Below, piece after piece: positions 38,229 to 49,210 of a stretch of 64,000 bases of DNA. Within the stretch, counting starts at the first letter, position 1; each line of letters starts with the position of its first letter. A program made the translations under genes and the position numbers. Origin of the DNA: Hoplostethus atlanticus (lineage: Eukaryota; Chordata; Actinopteri; Trachichthyiformes; Trachichthyidae); assembly GCA_034670405.1 (NCBI GenBank), contig JAXDDX010000001.1, positions 6,312,001-6,376,000 of the forward strand. The letters are read 5' to 3'. The notes beneath the pieces are model-generated. The model was not told the DNA's origin and made no database searches. It saw only the letters and a list, made by a program, of their open reading frames with translations.

Positions 38229-39624
38229 ACGTTTCCTTTTCCACATGAAAACTGTGATGTTATGGAGAGGATACTACATTATTCTTTTTTATAATTTCAC
38301 TTACAGCTATTGCTTTGAATTACAGAGGACGTTTTTTGTCAAGAGCGAGAAGAAGATGAATCAAAAATTCATCTGAAGAAGTTCTGGATAGGGCGAGGCG
38401 AATGTACCTCTGTGGTGGAATCCAACATTTGCAAAAGTTCTATCTCCTTAAGCAATTATTAGCGGTGATAGTTTGACATGTACAAGAGTTGTCAACAACT
38501 GACTTTAAACAAAGTACAAAGCAGAAGTAAACAGTGCCTTGGGCAAAATTAACTTGGGGGACTAGCCACCTCATGAATTATAAATGGTTATCTATTACTG
38601 CAGTGAGTGCTACTACCAGGAGGCCTTCATTCACTGGAATAGACTAACCTATTTTCAACACATCTGAAAGTCAAGTGACAGCAGAGCACTAAAGAATGCA
38701 GTTCGGGGAAAAATGAGCCTGTTATTTAGTAAACGAGTTGTGTAATTTCTAAATTGTACAAAACTAACCACCGTATACCCTCAGGGGTTTGTGTCATCTG
38801 GTACACACGGTCCCCTCTAACTTACCGCCATTCACTTGCAAATTAATTCCCTTCACATAGCACATTTTAATCCATCTAATTAGCAAAGTGGCCTGTACAT
38901 AGAAGCCTATGTTTTATCTTTTTAATCCTCATCTCCCTGACGCTGCTTGGAAATGATGATAAATATGATGTCAAATATGATAAATAAATGATGTCAGATT
39001 ATTATATTTAGAGTTACCTTTCTCCTTATACCATGCTCTGAACTAGACGCGTTCTCTTGTTCTCTTGGAGGGCCCTGTAGATGTCTGCTCTTTTTTCTGC
39101 ATAGATCAGAAAGGTTTGCATCTCTGGAGGTGCAAAGTCTCAAATCATACATGAAAAAAAATCCACAGGGTCGGCGTATTTCCTCTTTACATACCTTCAG
39201 AGTATTTCCCTTGTCATAATTCTCAGGATGGAAAACGGAGCACACATCCGCTGACCTGAGATGACAAAGAAGAGGGAGTAGAGAAGCTCCCAGATGTAGT
39301 TGTGCTGGAGCCACGAGGAGTCTGGCTGGTCAACATTGATAAAAGACAGCGGCATGTCATCCTAACGAGGGACTCGTGTCTGCATGTGCCTTCTGGGCTC
39401 TGTCGGAGAAAGGTGGTGAGACGTCTGGATTAGCACCTCTCTGGATACGCTGATCTAATCACTGGAGAACTGCAAATACTGAATTACAGGAACTCCCTGT
39501 AGAACAAGATGTACACCATAGGCTTCTTTGGACAAGCAGGGAAAAAAGATGCTGCTGAAAGTCAATTAAAACACTTCGGGTTGAATTTTATAAAGACGAC
39601 TCCCAACATAGATTTTGAGGAACT
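38229..39624. other. Intergenic desert, part 5
   Basis: No supported gene. Bases 38830-38940, with CAAATTAATTCCC and CATCTAATTAGC, look like a non-repetitive AT-rich regulatory segment, by composition only. Confidence 0.45.
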
Positions 39625-39682
39625 AAAAGGTAAAACTCATTCTAATATACACAGAAGCAAATGAAAATGAGTTTTACCTTTT
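39625..39682. repeat. Perfect 17-bp inverted repeat (hairpin, 24-nt loop)
   Basis: Bases 39625-39641 and 39666-39682 are exact reverse complements around a 24-base loop. As RNA this would fold into a 58-nt stem-loop with an uninterrupted 17-bp AU-rich stem. The stem is shorter than a typical pre-miRNA (about 22-30 bp) and it stands alone, so it may be a degenerate palindromic mobile element instead. Confidence 0.8.
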
Positions 39683-41040
39683 GTATTTTTCCTACCAGTT
39701 ATACATATACTGTATATTCTACTGGTTATACTTCATTAGACAGACCTCCGTGTTTATGCAGCAGCTCACTCCTCCGGACAGTGAAGCACATATAAGTAAA
39801 GCATAAATATAAAGTATGAAGCACACAAAGATTCAGTTACTAAAGTTAGATTAGGCAAGATGGGTGACTTTGAATGTGATATGATCAATGGTGCCAGATG
39901 CACCAGTTCCAGCATCTCAGTCCGTTTTGATGCACACTATAGTATCTAGAGTTTGCACAACTTGAAGCAGACGGGCTGCTACAACAATAGAAGATGATGC
40001 TGGGTTCTACTCCTGTCAGCTAAGAACAAGAACAAGATGAAGTCGCAGTGGGCATGAGATAATGTTACCTGGTCTGATTGTCAATACACATACTATATAT
40101 TGAGGATGCCATTAGATGACTACATTTGCTTTTCCAACCCTACTTTCCCCTTTTCTTCTTTTTGTAATTTGTGAGTCTTTGCACAGCCTGTGCACCTCTT
40201 TCCTGTCTTCAAAAGACCAGTAAATACAATCTTTTCAAGCCACTGGAAATAAACACATACCTGCATACAGTAGGAAACAACACTGTGATCTAGCTCTACA
40301 AACACGATGATTGGCAGGTGTATGGCAATAAGTGGGATTCAAGCACAGCTTCACACATTAATTGTACCTGCCGTTAAAGGATGTTAACCAATATATATTC
40401 AACACTCCCTTTTTAGACTCAGTTCTGAGGAGTCACTCTTCAAACATGGCAGCGTTATGTGAGCCGCACTGCTGTAGATTTCAGGAGACTTGAAATACCT
40501 TTTTCAGTCAGGAGCGTCACTGCAGAACAACATTCCCCCCAGCTGTTTATTGGCAACAAAATAAACTAAAATAACTTCAGTTTGTTTTGAATTGAAAGTC
40601 TTCATAAATGAAAATAAACAGCGTAACAGCTATGTGCTGCCGAATTTCCTTTCCATACAAATGAATATATTTACTTTGCATTTTTTTTTTTTTTTGCACA
40701 TCAATATTTCATTTTTTCACACTTTATTTCATTTTTTTTGACAAGGTCCAGAATTATTTAACACCCTGGACACACTGAGGCCACGGTGCTTTCTTGTTTC
40801 TGACAGTTGATTAGAGGCTTCAGTTAAAAGTCCCTATGCTAATCAGAGGATAATACACTGAAGAACTTTACAGATGAAAGTGGCTGTGCTCTGATAAAAG
40901 GACAGTGAACACAACACTGCATAGCATTAGCAAGGTGGAGTTACTTGTATCGACTCATAATTGTCCAACATGCCTGGGAGACACAGATGAGTTCACGGGA
41001 CTCCAAAATCCTCGCCCTTGTTTTGCATATACTCATGGAA
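39683..41040. other. Intergenic desert, part 6
   Basis: Includes a T17 run near 40680-40696 and a second T-rich stretch near 40712-40740. No gene is recognised. Confidence 0.5.
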
Positions 41041-41090
41041 GGGCAGAGGGGAGGCGGGGAGGGGCAGGGAGGGGCAGGGAGGGAGGGGCA
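41041..41090 (+). repeat. G-rich GGGGCAGGGA tandem tract (G-quadruplex potential)
   Basis: Nine or more runs of 3-4 G, separated by 1-4 bases, include near-perfect repeats of GGGGCAGGGA. This fits the usual G-quadruplex pattern many times over. The peptide ORFs on the + strand are repeat translations. Confidence 0.85.
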
Positions 41091-44000
41091 GACTCCAGTG
41101 ATCTTCCCGGTGTCTCCAAGTCATTTTGTTTATCATTCAAATGAACACCTTGTTCCATTATCCATGAGGGAGTGGGAGTAATGTGTTAATGTCCCCTTCT
41201 CATGTCTCGTCTTTCGGCCAGAGCTGACACCAATCCACCCATCCATGTCACAGATGATGGGAGACAAAAGAGAGAGAGGGCAGGAAAAACAGATAATTAC
41301 CTCATACCTACACTTTTCTAAGGGGACTTCCCTAAGCTTTTATGTTCTCTGTATAATTAGGCCAACCATGCCACGGTCTGCTGTATTTGAGGACACAGAG
41401 ACTTGGGGACTTTGATGAAATCCGAGGCGTCAAGCAGACATGAAGGGACAACAGTACTGGTGCCCTTCACCCGGTGTTGTGTTTATGCGGCATGCAGAAA
41501 ATAGTCTTTACTTTATGTTGCTCTATTTGATTGATTATTTAGTGGAAAACTCCACAGCACAAATCAGTGTGAAGCCAGCAAGTAAAGTCAAATAACAAGG
41601 GAGAGTGCAGGTCTGAGGGAGGGAAAGATCTCAAGATCTTTTTGAAGCGCCTCAGAGTAGCCAAAGGCGAGTAGATCTTCACGCTTTCATATCCCCTTCT
41701 TAATATTTCTCCCCATTTTAATGATGTGCTTCCTATCCTTGAGTAAAGCTTCTATATAGCCAGTCTTTTTGCCAGAGAGGATTTTTATCCCTTTGAAATA
41801 AAATGTAAGTATATATTTAGTCTCCTAGTTTCGAACCTTACAGGCCATGGTAGGAATTCAAATTTGTGCTTTTATGAATAATCATATTGACGGTTGTCTG
41901 GCTATAGCCAGAATGCTAACAATACATTAATAAACAATATGCAAGTTGGCTTGAGGAATCTGAGGCCTCCGTTGTGGTGTTGAACAAAAAAAACGAGACA
42001 ATGTAATCCAAAGCAGCAACTGTCTACGCAGGCAGCTGTCATTACAACACCCATAAGTGTTTGAGGGCCCGATATCAAAGTCTTCCTTTTGACATAGCCG
42101 GTATAGAGGTCTGCTCCCCTTTAAACACATCTATAATGAAGGGATTTCATCACATTCTGTCGGTCTCAATTACCAGCCAGAGCCATGAACTTCCAGTCCC
42201 ACACCCTCAGGCTGACTACATATACCTGCATTTCTTTCTGCCCTTCACTAAAAGACACTGGCCCCACTTGAAAGGAGATGTAGCCAGTAAAGTTAACATA
42301 TTCCATGTAAAGCCATTTCTTATTCTGCATTAGGGAGTATAGGTAACTAGAATCCATGAAGGCATGAATCTTAAGATCCTTATTATTGCTTATGATTTGC
42401 ATTGTTTTAGAATGGGAAATACAGCAGACAATGAGTGAGAGAGACTAATATGATTGCTCTGGATAAGTCAACAAACAGATAGATTGCAGATACCTTGTAA
42501 TGCTCCATTATATTTACAAAAAATGTACATATAATCATAAAGCTAAGGACAACTTCATTCCATATACAGCACCTCTTTCTCTCAACACCTCTTTCAGGTA
42601 CTGATGCACTGCCATTAGATTCAAACTGCTATTACTGGCTTTAATAGTATAACATTTTTTGTCAACATCTGTTTTAGGAACTTTTTTACAAACTAACATG
42701 GAGGATTTAACATGAATGTTCAACCTATTGTTGTATGTGTAGCACACTGGTTTCATTATTACCAACTTTCTGGCAAAGGCGTTGAAAGGGAAATATGTAC
42801 ATTTTCCCTCCCATATCTTAAGGCAGAGATAGCCATTGAAAAAGTGCTGGTTCAGTCTCCCTCTGTCTCTGGGCATAGCTTTGATCAGTCCCACCTCAAG
42901 ATTTATCCTGGAGGGAGCACAGCACTCTTATTCTCCATGGCTAATCATACTTCCTGTCTTTGTCTTTATGTGCTTTAGACAAGCGTCAGATAGAAGAGCA
43001 CAGGAACAGATTTGCCCTGAGAACCTGGAGAATAAAGCCTCTGGTTGTGCTGCGGCTCATCTTCTCCAGTGGATTTGCTCATGAATATTTCCACTGTTTT
43101 GGAGTAGTGGATTTCAACCCATTGCCGCGTTAAGAAAAGGTGCTTTTGAGGGGGAGATAAAAAGCCCTGCAGAGTTTGAGATGCCAGTGTAAATGTACTG
43201 TATGTCACTTGACTGTGTGGATTGTGTATTTTTAGCTGTATGCCGAGCTGTTGGTGATGCGAGATGTAAAGGTTAGCTCCAGCCGTACAGTCACATGCTC
43301 TTTTCTCTGAGGCAGGAGAGACGAGACCTCAGTATTGAAGTGGTTAACAAAGTAATTCCACATGCACAGCATATTCTCTGGGCTCAGGCAATATTGCCTG
43401 CCACCAGTGGCACTTTTCACTAAGAAACGTGCTTTGTGTTTGTCAAGCAAGTACAGAGAAGACCATTTCTGCCAGGAGCCAAAACGAATGAAAAGAAATA
43501 GACAAAAATCCTTTCCCTTTTTTGGGCGAACTGAAGGCAATGAAAACCATCTTGTGTTCTATTTTTGAACTCATTTCCATATCCATGGCCACCTGAGGGA
43601 GGTCAGGCTGCTTGGCCAACTTCCTCACAGGGAGAGGGACGAATAGTGACAGGGACACAAACCCAACCAGCCCTCTTCTCCTATTCCCCTCCGCCACCAT
43701 CTTCCATCCTTTCAAACACCCACGCCACTCATTATGCTCACTGGCACCACCAAGACTCTCCACATGGATAGGGAAATTAATCGGCATAAAACAATAAAAT
43801 GATTTTTTCCCTTTTACCTCTTTCTTTCTGTTTTCTGCCTCTTCAAAGCCTGCAACGCTCCGCTTTGCCCCAGGGTTAATTAACATGAACCAAACAGCGA
43901 GTGATCAGAGAGAATTTGAAATCTCCAAAGGTTAAGTGTCACATGGGAAACGTGTTGTCAGAAGAAGAAGGTTTTTTTTTCTGCTCGTTCAAAGTCAAAT

Positions 44001-45239
44001 GAGAGAGTAGCGGCACCGAGGGAAGGAATTTATAGACACCTTTCCAAAACTTTGTATTTCTGCTGTCAGAAGACGGAGCTTCAAAGGTTGGGTTCAAAGA
44101 ATGTCTCTAATTCCATGACACGTTGATGAGTACTCAGATCTTTTAAAGGATTTACTCTTTTTTTTGTAAACTAAGCTTTTTTTTACAGCATCATCGTAAT
44201 TTACTTTTTAAAAAAGTACATACAATGTAATTTGATAAAGTGATAAGCAAAATGTTTGGAAAAAACACATCCATCGCAAAGTTAATCATTTCAAAGACCT
44301 ACTCATTGAAATTGTGTCCCCTCTTGGTTTATCCCTTGAGGGGAAAAAAAAGAAAATGAGTGCTGAACCACAGACATCCTGGATAGCATGTCTTACAGGT
44401 GAAATAGAACGACTTCTCTCAGTAATAATTAACACGGGCTCCTCTCCTCTCTCTGTGGCTTGTCGCTGACATTTGGTTCATGCTTGAGTGTCTGCCTAGC
44501 TGATTTCCATCTCTTGCATGAAGGTGAGGCTGTGAGTGTGTGTGTGTGTGTGTGCATGCGGGGGGGGAGTGTGTGAGTGTGTGTGTGTGTGTGGGGGTAC
44601 AGTTCAGTGGCCAGTCTGACAAGGACATTGGTGACAGGACCTGCCTTCAGGAAATGGATTATAGCATCATGACAATAAGGATTAGAGACCCTCTCAGTCA
44701 ATCCCGATGCTCAGGTTTGAGGTTCTTTACAAGTTCATTGTGTAAAAGGTCGTATCCTACTCACATGTGAATACATATTTTGACAATTCTTAAATTTATC
44801 ACACTAGCTAATCTCTGTATATTTTATTGACTTACATCCTGCTCTGAAGATGAAAACACCTCAGATTGGTCACCTCATCCACAAGCGTTACATTACATTA
44901 TATTACATGATGTATGCAGGCTGAGTATGGATAATGGATGTATCTAAAGCAAAGCAGTTTAATTACCCACCATCATTCTGTCTCTTCTAACTGAGGAGCT
45001 CACATCTTATTAGCCCTGGTATAAATAAACATTAAATGAGCAACTCTGATAATGATTGCCTTCCCACAGTTCTCGGTATATTATCATCATAGCTGAGCTG
45101 CAAAGTACACACACCCAAACTGATCCAGTGGCATGTGCAAACAACATAAGAGCTGCTGAAGCCAGGGCCAGACCATTACAACCACTTCACAGAAAATCAT
45201 CATTAGTGTATCTGGCTGGAAGCCACGCAGCCCCAACAG
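41091..45239. other. Intergenic desert, part 7
   Basis: No supported gene. The longest open frame, 43443-43886 on the - strand (147 codons), has no recognisable domain. A GT-rich microsatellite at about 44530-44597 is listed separately. Confidence 0.5.
44530..44597. repeat. Two (GT)n arrays split by a G8 run
   Basis: GT repeats on either side of GCATGCGGGGGGGGAG. The - strand Thr/His-rich ORFs over this stretch are repeat artefacts. Confidence 0.9.
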
Positions 45240-45505
45240 GATAATAACTGTACACACAAGACACGTGTACACACATGAATGTGATACCCACTTTACTTCG
45301 AGGACACCTTACACTCTGCTACACTTTATAATTGATAACTTTTGTACTTTTGTAACTTTGTACTTATATAACTTTGTACTTTTATATTTGTTCTTAGCAC
45401 TAGTGTAGGGTGCCACAGAGGCATAAGAATTTCATTGCCAACTTTTGCTTTTTTGTGAATGTTTGTGCATATGATAATAAAAACCTTGAACCTTGAACCT
45501 TGAAC
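45240..45505 (+). mobile_element. Truncated LINE 3' end with (CCTTGAA)n tail
   Basis: The segment ends in GCATATGATAATAAAAACC and then three CCTTGAA units (45484-45504). It is preceded by a T-rich region with tandem ACTTTGTACTT-like words and the stretch AAGAATTTCATTGCC. This layout (short 3' UTR, AATAAA-like word, short tandem tail) is typical of CR1/L2-type LINEs in fish. No reverse transcriptase coding remains, so it is a 5'-truncated dead copy; the 5' limit is approximate. Confidence 0.65.
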
Positions 45506-48500
45506 ATATACATCCTGTGTGATATACACCGAAGTGAAATCCTGCACCTCCGTACTCCATGGTAGACATTTGATCAAACCAAGTGGATGACAATAGCCTT
45601 AGTAAGTGACTCTCTGTCAGATAATTCCCTTTTGCATGTTTGGCAGACCGCTGGGGTAGCGAGTGGCAGAATCGGCACAGGGGATGAAGGCTGTCTCAAT
45701 GGGCCTGCTGGAGAAGGGTGGATATAGATAGAAAGAGGGTAGGTTAACCTGCCACAGGGTATTCTCATCCCATCAGTGCATGGCGATAAAGAGGAAGCTT
45801 CAAGCAAAGAGAAAACTCAGCATCAAGTCCACCCCTGAGCATCAAATAGTGCTGATCTGATGTAAAAGTCTGGTTATGTCTCTGGGCACACTTCTAATGG
45901 GATTATGATTTGTGTCAGAAATGATCATTTTAATGTAACATGATGGCATTAGTAACAAAGGAGGATAAAAACTTGGAAGAGGAATTGTTTAAGAAAAAAG
46001 ATTACTGCACCTATTCGGTTTATGGGAGTATACTGAACAGGCAGAACTGAAGAGGTTGATTCACTGTGTTGAACTGGATGTACAGTGCTTTCAGAGCATT
46101 AAAGTTCTGAAAACCTACAAGCTCCTGAGAATGTTTTCGGCCTCTCAGGATGACAGAAATCGAACTCTTCAAAGAGCTAAAATGTCATGCTTGTATACAA
46201 TGCTCTTTTATAAACTTCTTGATATATGTCTCTTTGTCTGCAGAGACGGACTGACTGCAGCCAGAACTGAAGCGGAGACAGGCCTTATTCTGTTTTCTTA
46301 TGTTGTTTCAATCACCAGTCTACTGTACAAAGGAGGCAGCATGATGGTGTGACGAGTGCTGCACTCATCTGCCTTTGCTGTTGTCTCAGATTGAGGCTCA
46401 TAAAAGGAAGCAGCCCTGACGATGCCAAAGGCAGAGGATCCGGCACTGCGATCTGAGCAGAGGAGCGGCAGCATAGCACCAGTCTTTAGAAGGAGTTGTC
46501 CTTCACTGTGGTGCCAACTCTCCCTGGGGCAGCAACACAAGACACAGTCTCTTATTTACCATATACAGGATCTCTCTCTGCCCTTAATGAGCCAGGATAT
46601 TCAGCATCACAGAGACAAAGGCCACGCTTTCAGTGAAGAAGCTGTGGTTTCACCGAATTAAATAATGATAATTAAGAAAATATTAATCAAACTCTGGCTC
46701 TCTCAGCTCTGTGGTTGTGTTGAGGGAGCAGGTCTTCCAGCTTAGCCTGTAGGAGTTCTCATTTAAAGTATGCCTGCGACCCGTAGAGCTGCAGGCATAC
46801 ACACACACACACACACACACGCGCACGCACACACACACAAACATGCACACAATTAAAGGCGAACCTTTGTGGCCTACTACTCTATAATTAAACACCCTTT
46901 GGTGCTGTGCACAAAAGTACTGAGCTGGGTTCAGATGTGTCAAGGAGAAGAGGATCAAAAGAAATGTCGATTCTCTAAGTTGCAAGTTCTGCTCAATGCA
47001 ATGAATTAATAAAAAGCACAAACTAATACCTTCCCAATGTGCAGTTGGTATGTCTGGCGGGCCGGCAGCAGCTATACAGCTGTACTCTGAAAGTTTAATG
47101 CCGGTGGGTGCCCGAAGCGCTGCCTGGGCCTTGTCTCTGTGAGTTAAGGGGGGAGAAGGGGTCCGCATGCTTGATCTAACTGGGACAAGTATTGGAAGAG
47201 GGAAGACTATTTCTCTGACCCTTAAGGTTTAAAAAACAACATTATACAGTGGCTTGACACCTGAGAATGGTCACTGATGGAAGAAACCCTAGATTGAGAG
47301 TTCAAAAGCTTTTTCTAGACATGAAGTAATCAAAAATCATTACTCTCCAATGCAGATGTTATGAAGTAATTATATTGGAATATTCTTCACCTTTTAGGTT
47401 TTAGAGGGCCAGTCATTTGACTCTAGTTGTTATGGTAATGGAAGGCATCCCATTTCCTTCCCAGCATGCTCTGTGTTTGACATTCATGGGGTTAAAGTCC
47501 TCTGAATGATGAAGTGCCAGTGTTTGGGACAGTAAATTGCATCGTTTCAATTGAGAAGAGAGTTCCCCTTGGGTTTGCTGGAGGTCCCCATTGGCTGGCC
47601 TTGAACAGAACAGCATGTTGTACATCCACATAAAAAAAGGAAAAATATGGCGGTACTCTCCTCTTTATGATGTAGAGATTAATCTGTCACCGTATCCACG
47701 CATAAATATCATACCCTGCTTTGCAAAATACTGTTTTACCTTACTTTACGCTATATTTTATTTTTTTATTGGCAATAAACATAAACCATCACAAAGGGCT
47801 AATGTTCTCATCAATATTATTACAAAATGATCATAAATCCAACGCCTTGTTAAAGATTGAACCCTATTTCTCTGCTCAGTTATTCAACCATTGAAAATGA
47901 TATACCACAATAGTAATTTCAACCCTGGTAAAAGATGAAGTTCTGTCATCATTGGGGTACAACATAAAAAGCTTTATTTTTTATCATATTACAAAATATA
48001 TCTGTTTTTTTTTCATATTCTTTTCCTCATCAGTGTGTTTAGCAGTACTGATCTTGTCTGTTGGGGCCATTTTTGCTTATACTCCAGTAGAAATGCCTTG
48101 ACAACACGGTGGTGGGTATTTCATCCTGAGAGACCACAAACTAAACAGCAGAAACTGTATAGAAGCTTGTTTAGTGGTATGCAAATCATCCTTGCCGGAG
48201 GTAAAATTAACATTTTTAATTAAAATATTAGCACCAAACAAACACAGAAAAACACACTAATGATTAAATCATCCTGATAGAACCTTTTACTGGAAAATGA
48301 ACACGATATCTCATGATTCTCTGTATGAACAGATGCTCCATGTATCATCAATAACAATAACAATAACAATAATGACTGTGAGAAACAGAAGTTAGCAAAT
48401 GCTGAAAGTTCAAGTTTTGGAATTAATAGCAACTATTCAACATTGTTGAAATTTGCCACTTGCAGGAATACGTACTTTTATGCCTTTTGCAAATAAAATA

Positions 48501-48838
48501 TACAGCCTGGATATAACTGCAGGCTTCATCCATTTTCAGTTACATTTTTTGCCTTTAATAATTAGGAAATTAAATGATGAAAAAAATCATTCACAAAGTG
48601 TATTCATGATCAAATTTCATTTTATATTAAATAAATTGAGATGGCATCTAAGCAGTTCCTCTGCATGCATCAGATAGTCTGAGGCCATGAAACGGAGGAA
48701 CAGGATCTTTCTGCAGGTCTTTCATACTACTATATTGCTCTCTGGTGGGCATATGGGTGAATTGCAAGTAAGAACAAGCCACTAAATGGGTCAAGAAGCA
48801 ACATTGGAAAATAAGAGACAACACTTCAATAAAGTAAC
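45506..48838. other. Intergenic DNA downstream of ANXA2
   Basis: No supported gene. A (CA)n microsatellite with CGCGCACG interruption lies at about 46797-46840 and explains the Val/Cys-rich part of the 161-codon - strand ORF at 46683-47168. An (AATAAC)n-like run lies at about 48352-48372. Confidence 0.5.
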
Positions 48839-48844
48839 TTTATT
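48839..48844 (-). terminator. ANXA2: Candidate ANXA2 poly(A) signal (AATAAA on - strand)
   Basis: On the - strand, CCCAATAAAGTTAC is followed about 15 bases later by GT-rich sequence (GAAGTGTTGTC), as expected for a cleavage site. This would give a 3' UTR of about 370 nt after the stop codon at 49211. A plus-oriented LINE tail would then lie inside the 3' UTR. Confidence 0.45.
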
Positions 48845-48899
48845 GGGAGTTCATCAGTATTACAAAAGTAAGCTGTGCTTTAGAGTCTTCATATGTTAT

Positions 48900-49040
48900 C
48901 TCTTGTTTTGCCTCTACAGTACTTGCTTTTATTCTTGTTTTGTTCTTATTCTTCTATGTTTATTGTTCCAGTCACCAAGACAAATTCCTTGTATGTGTAA
49001 ACATATTTGGCAATAAACCTGTTTCTGATTCTGATTCTGA
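48900..49040 (+). mobile_element. LINE 3' tail with (TTCTGA)n end
   Basis: GACAAATTCCTTGTATGTGT, then GGCAATAAACCTG, then TTTCTGATTCTGATTCTGA (49022-49040). This is a recognisable fish CR1/L2-type LINE tail. It shares about 23 bases with the reverse-oriented copy at 2749-2800. The 5' limit is approximate and no coding sequence remains. Confidence 0.65.
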
Positions 49041-49210
49041 ATGTAGCATCCATGTTGTAATGTATAAAAGGATGGCTGCTAGCCCCAAAGTTTTGCTATT
49101 GTGTGTTATTTGTGATCTACTCATCACCCTCCCACCCACCTTTCCTGCGGTGGAAAGTGAGGACCTCTTGATAATGTGATTATGATTGATTATGATATTA
49201 TGATTCATTT

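Noticed and set aside
43443..43886. 147-codon - strand ORF
   Set aside because: No family resemblance and no neighbouring exons; a competing ORF exists on the other strand.
46683..47168. 161-codon - strand ORF
   Set aside because: It includes a translated (CA)n microsatellite and has no domain.
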